Assembly (NCBI RefSeq): GCF_000416985.1
Contig: NZ_ATDL01000015.1
Coordinates: forward strand, 372,001 to 436,000
Reading direction: 5' to 3'
Source: Sphingobacterium paucimobilis HER1398
GTDB lineage: Bacteria > Bacteroidota > Bacteroidia > Sphingobacteriales > Sphingobacteriaceae
Length of the DNA: 64,000 nucleotides
Below, piece after piece: positions 54,675 to 63,821 of the stretch (the first letter of the stretch is position 1; every line of letters begins with the position of its first letter). The notes under the pieces are model-generated. The model was not told where the DNA came from. It searched no databases and was given only the letters and a program-made list of their open reading frames with translations. The translations under genes and the position numbers were made by a program.

Positions 54675-56678
54675 CTATTCACTCTTCAGCTTTTCGATAA
54701 CCAGCGAAAGCTCATCCATTAGCTTGCTCGGACTACCGGAATATCCTCCCGAAGAATAACGGATAACGCCATTTTTAACTACGATCTTACGTGGAATAGA
54801 CGAGTCCTTGAATATTGGTGTAACCAAAGATTTGAATAGCTTATCTTGCTGCCCATTTACTTCATTTTCTGCATCGTGCAATAACGTAAATCGGTATCCC
54901 TCGCCTCGCACAAAATTAACGGACTTGGTACGGTAATCGCCTGTTTGCATCGTACCTACCATATAGATCGCCACCTGAGAATCGTTGGCGTATTTGTCTA
55001 CGAGCAATTGCATCCCTGGGAATGCCATGATACACGGACGACACCAGGTAGCCCAAAAATCCATGACCACAATCTTATCTTTGATGTTATCCTGATCCAC
55101 AAAGCTTCCATCGGCATTCTCCATAGAAAAATCTGGAATGGGATAGTTAACATTAAGATGCTCATTAACATATGCTTCTAACTCAGCTCGCTGTTCAACA
55201 GACTGTAACCCGGCCAGATATAAATCATAGCCTTCTAAACTTCCGGAATGGCTTTTCTGATACAGCGACTTGACCACATCAAACATACGCGGTGTCACGG
55301 CATTAGCTTTGATGCTCATCTCCAGTAAAGGTAGAATCTCATTCTGCGCACCAAGTTTTTCGAGTACATGCAAGTTGATATCGTTCAATTCGGCATTGCC
55401 ATACTTCCCTTTGTCCGACAACTCGAAGAAATATTTGCGCGCTTCTTCATAACGTCCCAAATCATTCAATAGGGAAATATGCGTAAACAAGCGATCATCC
55501 AATTGATTGTTCCTATTAGAATCGGCTGCTGACTCGCTCATAAAATCACTTCTATAGGATCCGTCTCCCTTTTTGGAGATAAGCCCCTGAATAAGAGGCT
55601 CCGAAATATAGTAAAGCGAGTCCTTTCCTACCGTATTGAACATATAAGCCCGCATGACATTCCAGCGCAACAACTCATTGGAAGTGCGGAAATCGATGTC
55701 CTTGAACAGCGCCTGAAATTTGTCGAACTGTTTGTTATCGAAGTAGGCTGACCCGAGACCTCTGTACACAGCGTAATAGATAAAACCTTTGCTATCTGGA
55801 TTTTCATACCATTCGGAGATAGGATACTTTTTTAAAAACTCTTCATAAGAAGGAATGACGTCCTGTAATGGACCTGCTGTACGAATACTGCTATAAGCAA
55901 CAAAACGTGCAGTAGAACTCTTTGGGAACTGTTTGGTAATACGCTTGCCTACCTGCTCTGCTAACCTATCCTGCTTAATCTGATGTTGTAAAAACAGCTG
56001 CATATCGCCCAGATCGTCAGCAGATATGGACCTGTTGGACAACAATTGATCCACGACCTTCTCTGCTACAGGTGTCAATTCCTGATCGGTCAAAAGCAGA
56101 CGCTGAGCGCCCAAGTACAATTTATATTTTGATGAAATAGTCTTTCCTGACAGCTTTTCTTCTTCCTTAACGATACTTGACAAATAAGATTTATCTAAAG
56201 TGAGCTTTTCATCGTAGTAGTTGATGATCGCACCTTTGGCTAACGTAGGCACAATAAACGAAGCCTCTGCAAGATAGCTTCCCTTCTGCGCTTTTCTTTT
56301 GTGATCGCTGATCCGTAGACCGTAACCATTATTCTTGTTATTATCTACAATGTCCGGACTGTAAAGATCCCCTTGAAAGAACTTGACTCCGACAAAAAGT
56401 GTGGAGTCCGAAACGGGATACAGGTATTCCCACTGTTTATTACCCACGGATTTCATGGAAAACTGTTCTACTTTCCATATATCCTGATGAAACCGATAAA
56501 CAGCGACGGACACTTCGTCGCTAAACTCCAAATCTCCTCCTTTGGCATCATAAAGTATACGTATGGGGTCCCCAACCTTCGCAGGCTGAACCGGAAAAAC
56601 ATTGCTATTGTAAGGCTGTTCTTGCGCTTGCAAGGCAGTCCCAAAAAGTAAGAATACGGCTAAAACTATTTTCTTCAT
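54675..56678 (-). CDS. large TlpA-like thioredoxin (667 aa) with N-terminal beta domain and helical repeats, locus 5
   Basis: A 667-aa exported protein. A signal peptide (residues 1-18) precedes a beta-rich domain (about 25-155, PAKVGDPIRILYDAKGG), an alpha-helical TPR-like section (about 160-505), and a C-terminal TlpA domain (about 512-665). The active site is WCRPC (Cys546, Cys549) in DFWATWCRPCIMAFPGM. It is far longer than a usual TlpA (about 200-500 aa). It lies between SusD (22 bp upstream) and the S41 protease (63 bp downstream). The helical part may bind the substrate or the protease. Confidence 0.92.
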   Translation of the reverse strand: MKKIVLAVFLLFGTALQAQEQPYNSNVFPVQPAKVGDPIRILYDAKGGDLEFSDEVSVAVYRFHQDIWKVEQFSMKSVGNKQWEYLYPVSDSTLFVGVKFFQGDLYSPDIVDNNKNNGYGLRISDHKRKAQKGSYLAEASFIVPTLAKGAIINYYDEKLTLDKSYLSSIVKEEEKLSGKTISSKYKLYLGAQRLLLTDQELTPVAEKVVDQLLSNRSISADDLGDMQLFLQHQIKQDRLAEQVGKRITKQFPKSSTARFVAYSSIRTAGPLQDVIPSYEEFLKKYPISEWYENPDSKGFIYYAVYRGLGSAYFDNKQFDKFQALFKDIDFRTSNELLRWNVMRAYMFNTVGKDSLYYISEPLIQGLISKKGDGSYRSDFMSESAADSNRNNQLDDRLFTHISLLNDLGRYEEARKYFFELSDKGKYGNAELNDINLHVLEKLGAQNEILPLLEMSIKANAVTPRMFDVVKSLYQKSHSGSLEGYDLYLAGLQSVEQRAELEAYVNEHLNVNYPIPDFSMENADGSFVDQDNIKDKIVVMDFWATWCRPCIMAFPGMQLLVDKYANDSQVAIYMVGTMQTGDYRTKSVNFVRGEGYRFTLLHDAENEVNGQQDKLFKSLVTPIFKDSSIPRKIVVKNGVIRYSSGGYSGSPSKLMDELSLVIEKLKSE

Positions 56679-56700
56679 TGTATGATATATTTAGGCTTTA

Positions 56701-58074
56701 TTATCTTGGGCTCTGCCCTATTTCGGGATTCAATCCGAGATAATAACTGGCAACAGGATAAATAAACCTATTGCTATTTATCTCTAGCGTGAATGTCTCC
56801 CCTTTGAATGTTCTTGTGTAAGCTCTTGCCAATTTAGGGTCTAAATTCAACCTCCTTTGATCAAACCAGCGTTTGCCTGTGGCAAATAGTTCTCTACGGC
56901 GCTCTTCAATAACTTTTATAAGCGCTTCGTCAGCATCTCCTGCGATAAGCGGTTCAAAGTCTCCTGCATGGAACCTGGACTTCCTTAACAGATTGACCAT
57001 CTCCATAGATTGATCAAATTGTCCATTTCTAGCTAACACCTCCGCTTTTATCAACATAATCTCTGGAAGAGAAGATCCCACCTCGACCGTATTGGGTCTT
57101 TCGCCAGTGATCTCATTCTTTCGAGAAAGCAGAGCTCCAGCAGGCATCAAGCTATTTTGAGATACTTTAGTATATGTCGACAAACGAAGGTCATTGGTAT
57201 TGAAAAGGCCCAACAGTTCAGGATTGAGCTGTTCATTGTATTGTTGGACAGTCCGTTTAGACAGAAATATTTCTTTGCTTTCTATCCTTTTAGGGTATAC
57301 TTGATTTTCTTTACCTACATAATCAGATAAGTCAAAAAGTATACGATTCCCTTTCATTGCTTCATCGGCATGGACACCGGCCTGATCAAAGCTACGCATA
57401 TACAAATGTACGGTTGCCAATACGGCATGAACGGCTGCCTTATCCGGATGTCTATTATTTTCTGCCCGTTCGGGCAGGTCAGCGATTGATTCATTGAGAT
57501 CGGTCAAAATCTGATTGTAGATTACCTCCAAGGTTGCTCTCTGCAAACTGGAAAACAACTCCGGTTTCAACAAAAATGGTACTCCAATGGTAGACGATGC
57601 TGTTTCAGGATTATAGATCCCGCCATACTGATTGACCAGAAGAAAATAGCTATAAGCTCGCTGTACTTTTGCTTCTGCCAAAATTTGTCTCTTTTGGCGG
57701 TCTCCTCCTTTCTGGCTTTGCATGACCGTTGCTATAATTTCATTGGCTGTGTTAATCTGCTCATACAATTTATTCCAGTTCGCATCTTGCAGATCATCCG
57801 GAAAGTATTCCTGAGCCCAAGTATAGGGCCAATAAACAGACTCTGTAATATTGTTTTGATAGGCTCCTTCGGAAATAACCAAATCGTCACTCGATAATAC
57901 TGGCAGACTATAAGCCGGTCCGAAAATGCTTTCATTATTGAGTAGATATTGAAAATCATCCGTATATTTTAACTCACGTCTATTGTACTGGTCTACCTCT
58001 ACATAATCTCTACATGAACTGAAACTACCAAGAAGCAAAAGAGGGAAAACCACTGTTATATAATTTATTTTCAT
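56701..58074 (-). CDS. RagB/SusD family substrate-binding lipoprotein, locus 5
   Basis: A 457-aa lipoprotein. The frame extends to 58113, overlapping susC by 14 bp, but the Met at 58074 starts a typical signal (MKINYITVVFPLLLLGSFSSC, Cys21), so I choose it. SusD features include EAKVQRAYSYFLLVNQYGG and EERRRELFATGKRWFDQRR, and the end is LGLNPEIGQSPR. It partners the locus 5 SusC. It resembles the SusD of locus 1 in its N-terminal part, in line with the similarity of the two SusC proteins. Confidence 0.94.
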   Translation of the reverse strand: MKINYITVVFPLLLLGSFSSCRDYVEVDQYNRRELKYTDDFQYLLNNESIFGPAYSLPVLSSDDLVISEGAYQNNITESVYWPYTWAQEYFPDDLQDANWNKLYEQINTANEIIATVMQSQKGGDRQKRQILAEAKVQRAYSYFLLVNQYGGIYNPETASSTIGVPFLLKPELFSSLQRATLEVIYNQILTDLNESIADLPERAENNRHPDKAAVHAVLATVHLYMRSFDQAGVHADEAMKGNRILFDLSDYVGKENQVYPKRIESKEIFLSKRTVQQYNEQLNPELLGLFNTNDLRLSTYTKVSQNSLMPAGALLSRKNEITGERPNTVEVGSSLPEIMLIKAEVLARNGQFDQSMEMVNLLRKSRFHAGDFEPLIAGDADEALIKVIEERRRELFATGKRWFDQRRLNLDPKLARAYTRTFKGETFTLEINSNRFIYPVASYYLGLNPEIGQSPR

Positions 58075-58099
58075 TTTCTTTCGTATTATATGTGAAGAA

Positions 58100-61000
58100 C
58101 TAAAAAGAGGCATTCAGACTAAAGAAATAATTCTTTGTCGGCGGAAGACTATTATAAGTACGTGTGCGATAATACATTGGATCTATACCTTGGTCATTAG
58201 CTCGCCAAATAATACCCAGGTTGCGCACTGTAGCATTAACACTCAGACTCTTTATGGGGAGATTTTTCAACAGCTCGTTTGGGAAAATGTATTTCAGCGA
58301 AATCTGTTGTAAACGGATATGACTTCCATTGATAACCATGCGATCGCTCTCCCGAAATCTATTGAAACTATTCTGATTAATATTCGCGATACCTGGGACA
58401 ATCGTAGTCGCTTCATCGCCACTGGCTTGCCATCTATCCAATAAATCGGTGTGCGTGTCCAAGAATCCGCTGTAACCTTGCCAAGTTGGGTAATTGACAA
58501 TAGTTTCTTTTTTGACCACATGTCCCATGTTATAGCTCAACCTTACATCAAACTGGAAAGATTTATACCTCAGAGTATTCATCAAACCACCGAAATAAGG
58601 GGCAGACATGCGCCCTGCATACACTAGATCTTCTATCTTAAATGGCAAGCGGCCTAAGTTTTCTCCTGTTTCAGCATTCGTGTTGGTACTGCTCACTATT
58701 ACTCCATCGTTCCTGCCAATCAATGTCTGTCCCTTCTCATCCAACCCCTCGGAACGATAGGTGTATAGATAATCTAAAGGCATACCTGTCCTGGGACTAC
58801 GCCCTATAACTCGGTTAATGTCGGTATAGTCAAACCTGGAATCAGTAACCTTGTTTGTATTATAGGCGAAATTAAATGTACTCTGCCAAGAAAAATCTTT
58901 CTTGCGAACCAACTGTCCGGATATCCCCAAGTCTATACCACTTCCCTCCATCTCGCCTCCGTTGAAGGTCAAATTTGACCAACCGATCGTAGGATTCACA
59001 GGGAAGCTATATAAGATGTCTTTGGTATGTTTTCTGTAGTAATCAAAAGTAACGTTCAACCGGCTACTCAGGACACTAAAATCAAGCCCGTAGTTCTGTG
59101 TATATACTTTCTCCCATCCTACTCTAGGATTACCAGGAGACGCAATTTTGGCAGTAATCTCTCCTGTCTCACTGTCACGGGGCTGAATATCCATTATTGT
59201 TACATTGGATGAACCCGTAGGAATCGTACCACCAACACCATATGTAAAGCGAAGGCTTAAGGCATTTAACCAGTTTTGATGCTGCATAAAGTGCTCTGAT
59301 TTTATATTCCATTTGACTCCAGAAGACCAAAGTGGCTTAGCACGCACCGAGCGATCGATACCGACTAATGTGTGGTCATCAAAACGGGCACTTCCGGAGA
59401 TAACATAACGCCCCTTGAATAGTGTCAAAGCACCATTGGTATAATAAGAAAGTTTACGTACGTTAGGTCGGTCAACAGAACCATCTGAATAGCCTAAAGT
59501 CATTGTGTAATCGTAAATCGTATTATAGGGCGTGGTGGGGTTGAATGCGGAAGAGGAATAGGTATCTATATTGAACCCATAGCGCGTCTGTCCATAGCCA
59601 AACCCAGTCTGTGAACCTATCTCTCCACCAATAATCATATTAAGGTCGATCCACTCATTCAATGACTTATCAATATTACCCTGTAGACGAAGATTGTAGG
59701 AACTTGTACGATGGTCTCTAGTAACCAATCTACCTCCTTGCGGAAGTGAGCGTGTAAATATCCCTGTATTAAAATCTACAGCCGTGGCAGTATTCAAAAA
59801 ACTGCGCATAGTATAACTTTCTAATTCATCTAAGTTGTTGCTGGCTTCAAAAGACCGCTGTAGCATTCCTGACAAATTCAGTTTGAACCAAGAGGTCAGC
59901 TTAGCATCCAAAGCAGCGTTGAAGCGAAGTCTATTGTCCTCGTTGGTATAATTAGAATATTGTAATTCTTCTATCGGATTATACCGCCAATCATACAGCC
60001 CGAGCGCCAACAATTCATCTGCGGTCTTGTCTGTAAAAAGAACAGAACGTTTGATCAGTTCGCCTTGATCATCCAATAATCTTTCATAAGGGCGATAACC
60101 AAATTCTCCTGATCCGATTGTATTGGCGGCAGCTTGATTGCTTTTGCTTTTAGAATACACGTAGTTAATACCGGTAGTAAGATTTAGACGCTGATCAAAA
60201 AAATTGGTCGTAAAATTGGAATTGATAAAATACCCCTGTCCTTTATTACTTTTGAACACTGGCGTGTCATCCGAATAATTCATCGATATCAAATAGGTGG
60301 ATCTACTGTTTCCTCCCGATAGGGACAAATTATATTGCTGACTTACCGCATGCTGAAACAGGTTATCCTGTATCTGATTTATATTATTTATGGTTCCCAA
60401 TCGGTTGAGCTGCTGTTCTAACATAGCGTTATCAATCACACCGTTTTTTTGTTTGAACAACCATTGCATGGCCTCACTGACGGGCTTGTTTTGATTGAAT
60501 TTGCTCCACTCACTAGGTTGCCAAGCACTCGGATCAGGCACACCGCCTAAATCGAAAAGCTCGCGTTCCAGATCAACGTAATCTTTACTGGACATACGGC
60601 TCAGTTTGCTCAGGTCAGCTGGCGCAGATGTGCTCAGACTTGAGCTGAATGATATGCTTGGTGGTTGATTTTTACCTTTTTTTGTCTCGATTACAATGAC
60701 TCCGTTGGCTGCTTGGCTACCCCAAATAGAAGCTGCCGCCGCATCTTTCAAGACAGTTATACTTTCAATATCTTCAGGGTTGAACCTGTTCAGAATTGAA
60801 TTGTTGGCATAAGTTGTATTAGTCTCGACCAAATCTTGATCCATGGCCGGAAATCCATCTATCACGATCAGGGGCTTTTTAGAATTCCCTAACGGATCCG
60901 AATCGGTGCCAAAACTATTGGCTCCTCGAATCTGAATAGTATTATTCCGTAAATCGATCTGCATGCCGGGTACCATACCTTCGATACGTTCCATAATATT

Positions 61001-61672
61001 TATCGACGGGACTTCTTTTAATTCTTTGGCGGTAATCTGACTAAATGAGCCTGTCGCTCTTTCTTTTGATATCTTCTGATAACCTGTAGAGACCACTTCA
61101 ACTTCTTCGAGTTGATTTACCGCGTCTCCCATAGAAACATTAATATGCTTATTATCTCCAATGAGGCGACGCTGTGGCTCCATCCCTATATAGGTGAATA
61201 CCAAAGCATCTACCGGCTTACGCAATCTTAAGGTATAACGGCCGTCGCTACTGGTGGTGACTCCGGTACGGATGGCGTACCCTTCAGGAAGAACGGTAGC
61301 TCCTACCAAAGGCTGGCCCTTGCTGTCTTTGACCTCACCTGTTATTGTTCGCCAATAGTCATCTTGTTGAACTTGAGAATTAGATTTATTATCCTTAACT
61401 ATCGTGTAATAATTATCCTGAACGTATAAGAACAAAAGACCGCTGGGGTATAGAAGGGATTTCAATACAGACTCTATAGGCGCCTTTTTGTCCTTAGGCA
61501 CGGTCGATTTCGGCACCTGTACACCTCTCAGCAACCCCTCTTCATAGGCAAACTGGGTTCCGTAAAGGCGGGTGACTTCATTCAATGCCTGTACGATACT
61601 TGCTTTTTGCTGAGTATATCCCCCTACATGATAGAGTAAGAAGACTAAAAGCGTAAATAATCTTGGTTTCAT
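58100..61672 (-). CDS. SusC/RagA family TonB-dependent transporter with STN domain, locus 5
   Basis: A 1190-aa outer-membrane transporter. It has a signal peptide (residues 1-20), an STN domain (about 22-95, VQALNEVTRLYGTQFAYEEG), a CarboxypepD_reg-like domain (about 108-185, ITGEVKDSKGQPLVGATV) and a plug (about 195-345, with VVSTGYQKISKERATGSF and VLKDAAAASIWGSQAANG). The barrel ends YFFSLNASF. The plug start is nearly the same as in the locus 1 SusC, which marks the two as a distinct subgroup within this window. It is 16 bp after fecR. Confidence 0.96.
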   Translation of the reverse strand: MKPRLFTLLVFLLYHVGGYTQQKASIVQALNEVTRLYGTQFAYEEGLLRGVQVPKSTVPKDKKAPIESVLKSLLYPSGLLFLYVQDNYYTIVKDNKSNSQVQQDDYWRTITGEVKDSKGQPLVGATVLPEGYAIRTGVTTSSDGRYTLRLRKPVDALVFTYIGMEPQRRLIGDNKHINVSMGDAVNQLEEVEVVSTGYQKISKERATGSFSQITAKELKEVPSINIMERIEGMVPGMQIDLRNNTIQIRGANSFGTDSDPLGNSKKPLIVIDGFPAMDQDLVETNTTYANNSILNRFNPEDIESITVLKDAAAASIWGSQAANGVIVIETKKGKNQPPSISFSSSLSTSAPADLSKLSRMSSKDYVDLERELFDLGGVPDPSAWQPSEWSKFNQNKPVSEAMQWLFKQKNGVIDNAMLEQQLNRLGTINNINQIQDNLFQHAVSQQYNLSLSGGNSRSTYLISMNYSDDTPVFKSNKGQGYFINSNFTTNFFDQRLNLTTGINYVYSKSKSNQAAANTIGSGEFGYRPYERLLDDQGELIKRSVLFTDKTADELLALGLYDWRYNPIEELQYSNYTNEDNRLRFNAALDAKLTSWFKLNLSGMLQRSFEASNNLDELESYTMRSFLNTATAVDFNTGIFTRSLPQGGRLVTRDHRTSSYNLRLQGNIDKSLNEWIDLNMIIGGEIGSQTGFGYGQTRYGFNIDTYSSSAFNPTTPYNTIYDYTMTLGYSDGSVDRPNVRKLSYYTNGALTLFKGRYVISGSARFDDHTLVGIDRSVRAKPLWSSGVKWNIKSEHFMQHQNWLNALSLRFTYGVGGTIPTGSSNVTIMDIQPRDSETGEITAKIASPGNPRVGWEKVYTQNYGLDFSVLSSRLNVTFDYYRKHTKDILYSFPVNPTIGWSNLTFNGGEMEGSGIDLGISGQLVRKKDFSWQSTFNFAYNTNKVTDSRFDYTDINRVIGRSPRTGMPLDYLYTYRSEGLDEKGQTLIGRNDGVIVSSTNTNAETGENLGRLPFKIEDLVYAGRMSAPYFGGLMNTLRYKSFQFDVRLSYNMGHVVKKETIVNYPTWQGYSGFLDTHTDLLDRWQASGDEATTIVPGIANINQNSFNRFRESDRMVINGSHIRLQQISLKYIFPNELLKNLPIKSLSVNATVRNLGIIWRANDQGIDPMYYRTRTYNSLPPTKNYFFSLNASF

Positions 61673-61688
61673 AAAGTTAATTTGTTAG

Positions 61689-62720
61689 TTATTTAGAGTT
61701 AATCGTTATTTTCTTGCCTTCGACCTTCATGTCCAACTGCATGGCGTGTCGGATTACAAAAAGAATATCATCAGCTTGTGTAAGTGGAGCTACTCCCTGA
61801 AGTCTTTTATTTAATATGCTGGAATCTTTCAGTTCAACACTGTAGCCGTAATTATCCTCAAGCACTTCGATAATATCAGATAGGTTCTGATGCTCAACAA
61901 CCATCTCACCACGTGTCCAAGAAAGCGCCTCTTGTATATTCCTGTTGTTCAACACCTGCTCAGTATCGGCTACTTTATCATAAATAAAAGTTTCCCCTGG
62001 TTTCAATATGTGCTTTAATCCTATTTTATCCATAACCTGAAGGCTACCTTCAAATAGGGAGACTTCAATATGTCCGCGACGGTCCTTAACATTAAATTTT
62101 GTACCTAAAACAGTTAATGAAATATCTCCTACATGGACGATAAAATAGTCCTCCTGCTGCAATCGATTCTTGATCGCCGTATGCTTTACTTCGAACAAAG
62201 CTTCTCCATCCAACCACACCTCTCTAGGCTTATCTGTTTTCCAATCTCTAACATATTTCAAACGCGAATTACTATTGAGCTGTACCACAGAAGCGTCAGG
62301 TAAAAGCAATTCTCGCTGCTCTCCATATCCTGTATTGTTCATTTTTGTGCCCAGCTGCCCAACCTCATATATAGTGAAGCCTAATAGTAAAACTGCAGCA
62401 ACTTGGGCTATCCATCTCCGGATCTTACGAATCCGATATAACCGGTCTTGTGCCTGTACATACAACGGAAGCGATTCTTGTATACGGCTCCAACGTGTTT
62501 CATTGTCTATCTTACTTTGATGCAGAGGCTGATCTCGCAGCAGCTCAATCCACTGTATCGCCTTCTCAATCTCTTGTTCTAAATAGGGATAAGTGTTGAC
62601 CAAAGATTTCCAAAATGACAGATCATCCCCCATTCCTGAAAGATAATAGGACGTGAAGGCTTCATCTTCGAAAAAGTCTACTGCTTTAAAGTCTTTGTAT
62701 AACAAGAAATCGTGTTTCAT
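61689..62720 (-). CDS. FecR family anti-sigma factor, locus 5
   Basis: A 343-aa regulator. It has a cytoplasmic part (about residues 1-105), one membrane helix (about 107-125, WIAQVAAVLLLGFTIYEV), a FecR domain (about 135-230, LDGEALFEVKHTAIKNR, VLGTKFNVKDR) and a C-terminal STN-like domain (about 265-343, LSDIIEVLEDNYGYSVEL). The SusC start is only 16 bp downstream, so the two are co-expressed. It is the tightest fecR-susC spacing in the window. Confidence 0.95.
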   Translation of the reverse strand: MKHDFLLYKDFKAVDFFEDEAFTSYYLSGMGDDLSFWKSLVNTYPYLEQEIEKAIQWIELLRDQPLHQSKIDNETRWSRIQESLPLYVQAQDRLYRIRKIRRWIAQVAAVLLLGFTIYEVGQLGTKMNNTGYGEQRELLLPDASVVQLNSNSRLKYVRDWKTDKPREVWLDGEALFEVKHTAIKNRLQQEDYFIVHVGDISLTVLGTKFNVKDRRGHIEVSLFEGSLQVMDKIGLKHILKPGETFIYDKVADTEQVLNNRNIQEALSWTRGEMVVEHQNLSDIIEVLEDNYGYSVELKDSSILNKRLQGVAPLTQADDILFVIRHAMQLDMKVEGKKITINSK

Positions 62721-62894
62721 AATCTATTTATATCTATATACAGTGAGAATTGGAATTTTACCCCAGTGTTGTTAAATTATTTTTATCTTTTTGTAAAAAA
62801 ACACGGAATATAAGCAGACAGGTTCAAGAAAATTCTTCTTCAGAAGTAGAATTTGCACCGAGGGCAAAAAATAAAAAACTAAAATCGGATCCGA

Positions 62895-63482
62895 TTAAGA
62901 AGATTTTGCTTCGGCCAAAAGTGTAAAAATTGCCAATAGATTGAATGCCCCGACATGTTTTCTCAAACTATCCATTGCACGATAAAACAGTTTGTATAAG
63001 TCTTTAACAGATAACCCCATGATATCCGCGATCTCCTCGTAAGATAATTCTTCAAAAAACCGTAAGTGGATTACTTCACGTTGACGTGCTGTCATTTTCA
63101 GTAAAGCTTCTTCCAACTGGGCCTTGATCTCCTCCAACCGCTCTTTGCGCATAACTTGTGTATCATGAGGCAATTCAATATCAAATGGTAAACTTTCTAC
63201 TGGAATATTTCTTTTTCTATTGGACTGCTCAATGTGCGCTGTAAGTGTGCGCCTAAAGGCTTTGTAAAGATAGTTTTTGACGGAAGGTGTATCGTTGATG
63301 CTATCCCGGTTGTACCAAATTTTCATAAAAAACTCTTGGATGCTATCTTCAATGATGCTCTCTTCTTGTGTAAATTTATACCCATAATTGAACAATAGCG
63401 GACTGTAGCGCTCAAACAAAAGTTTGAAAGCAGCCTCGTCACCCAATCGAAATAGGTGCCACCAGTCTGACTCATTTTTCAT
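62895..63482 (-). CDS. ECF RNA polymerase sigma factor (FecI-like), locus 5
   Basis: A 195-aa ECF sigma factor. Region 2 is about residues 12-75 (EAAFKLLFERYSPLLFNYG, EDSIQEFFMKIWYNRD). Region 4 is about 130-185 (MTARQREVIHLRFFEELSYEEIA, then DIMGLSVKDLYKLFYRAM). It opens locus 5. A -7-like TACATTTG on the minus strand at 63566-63559 could be its promoter, leaving a leader of about 70 nt. Confidence 0.95.
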   Translation of the reverse strand: MKNESDWWHLFRLGDEAAFKLLFERYSPLLFNYGYKFTQEESIIEDSIQEFFMKIWYNRDSINDTPSVKNYLYKAFRRTLTAHIEQSNRKRNIPVESLPFDIELPHDTQVMRKERLEEIKAQLEEALLKMTARQREVIHLRFFEELSYEEIADIMGLSVKDLYKLFYRAMDSLRKHVGAFNLLAIFTLLAEAKSS

Positions 63483-63671
63483 TTTTCAGTACAATTATTC
63501 TTGAGCAATCATACTCCAATTGGAGATATAGTGCTACGGTTAGCTAAAACATGTGCTCCAAATGTAACAAATTCCAAACAAAAGGGTAAAAATGTGCTTT
63601 AAAGATTTTTTCTGGTGAATTGTAAATCGCCAAACCAACAGGGAAAATATATTTTCCATCGCATAACGATA

Positions 63672-63716
63672 CAAGCATATTATCATCCGTTATAAAAAGG
63701 TGCCCAAGAAGAAAAC
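63672..63716 (+). repeat. dispersed repeat, copy E (middle part)
   Basis: About 45 bp match the middle of copy C: ATTATCATCCGTTATAAAAA then GTGCCCAAGAA, encoding IIIRYKKVPKKK in the same frame. Similarity is lost after that. The 222-bp minus-strand frame covering this place (63544-63765) has no support as a gene. The rest of 63483-63821 holds only the possible promoter of the locus 5 sigma gene. Confidence 0.6.
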
Positions 63717-63821
63717 AGAAAAAAGAATAAGAACGACACCGTGCAAAAAATTGACTTGCAAACATAATAGATCTATGTAAGCAGCGGATTGTTGTTTATT
63801 TTTACGAAAAAGATATTGATA

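Noticed and set aside
590-63482. Classical polysaccharide utilisation loci
   Set aside because: SusCD pairs are present but I find no glycoside hydrolase, lyase, esterase or sulfatase in any of the five loci.
63544-63765. 73-aa minus-strand ORF
   Set aside because: It covers repeat copy E read in the antisense direction and has no recognisable features; treated as non-coding.
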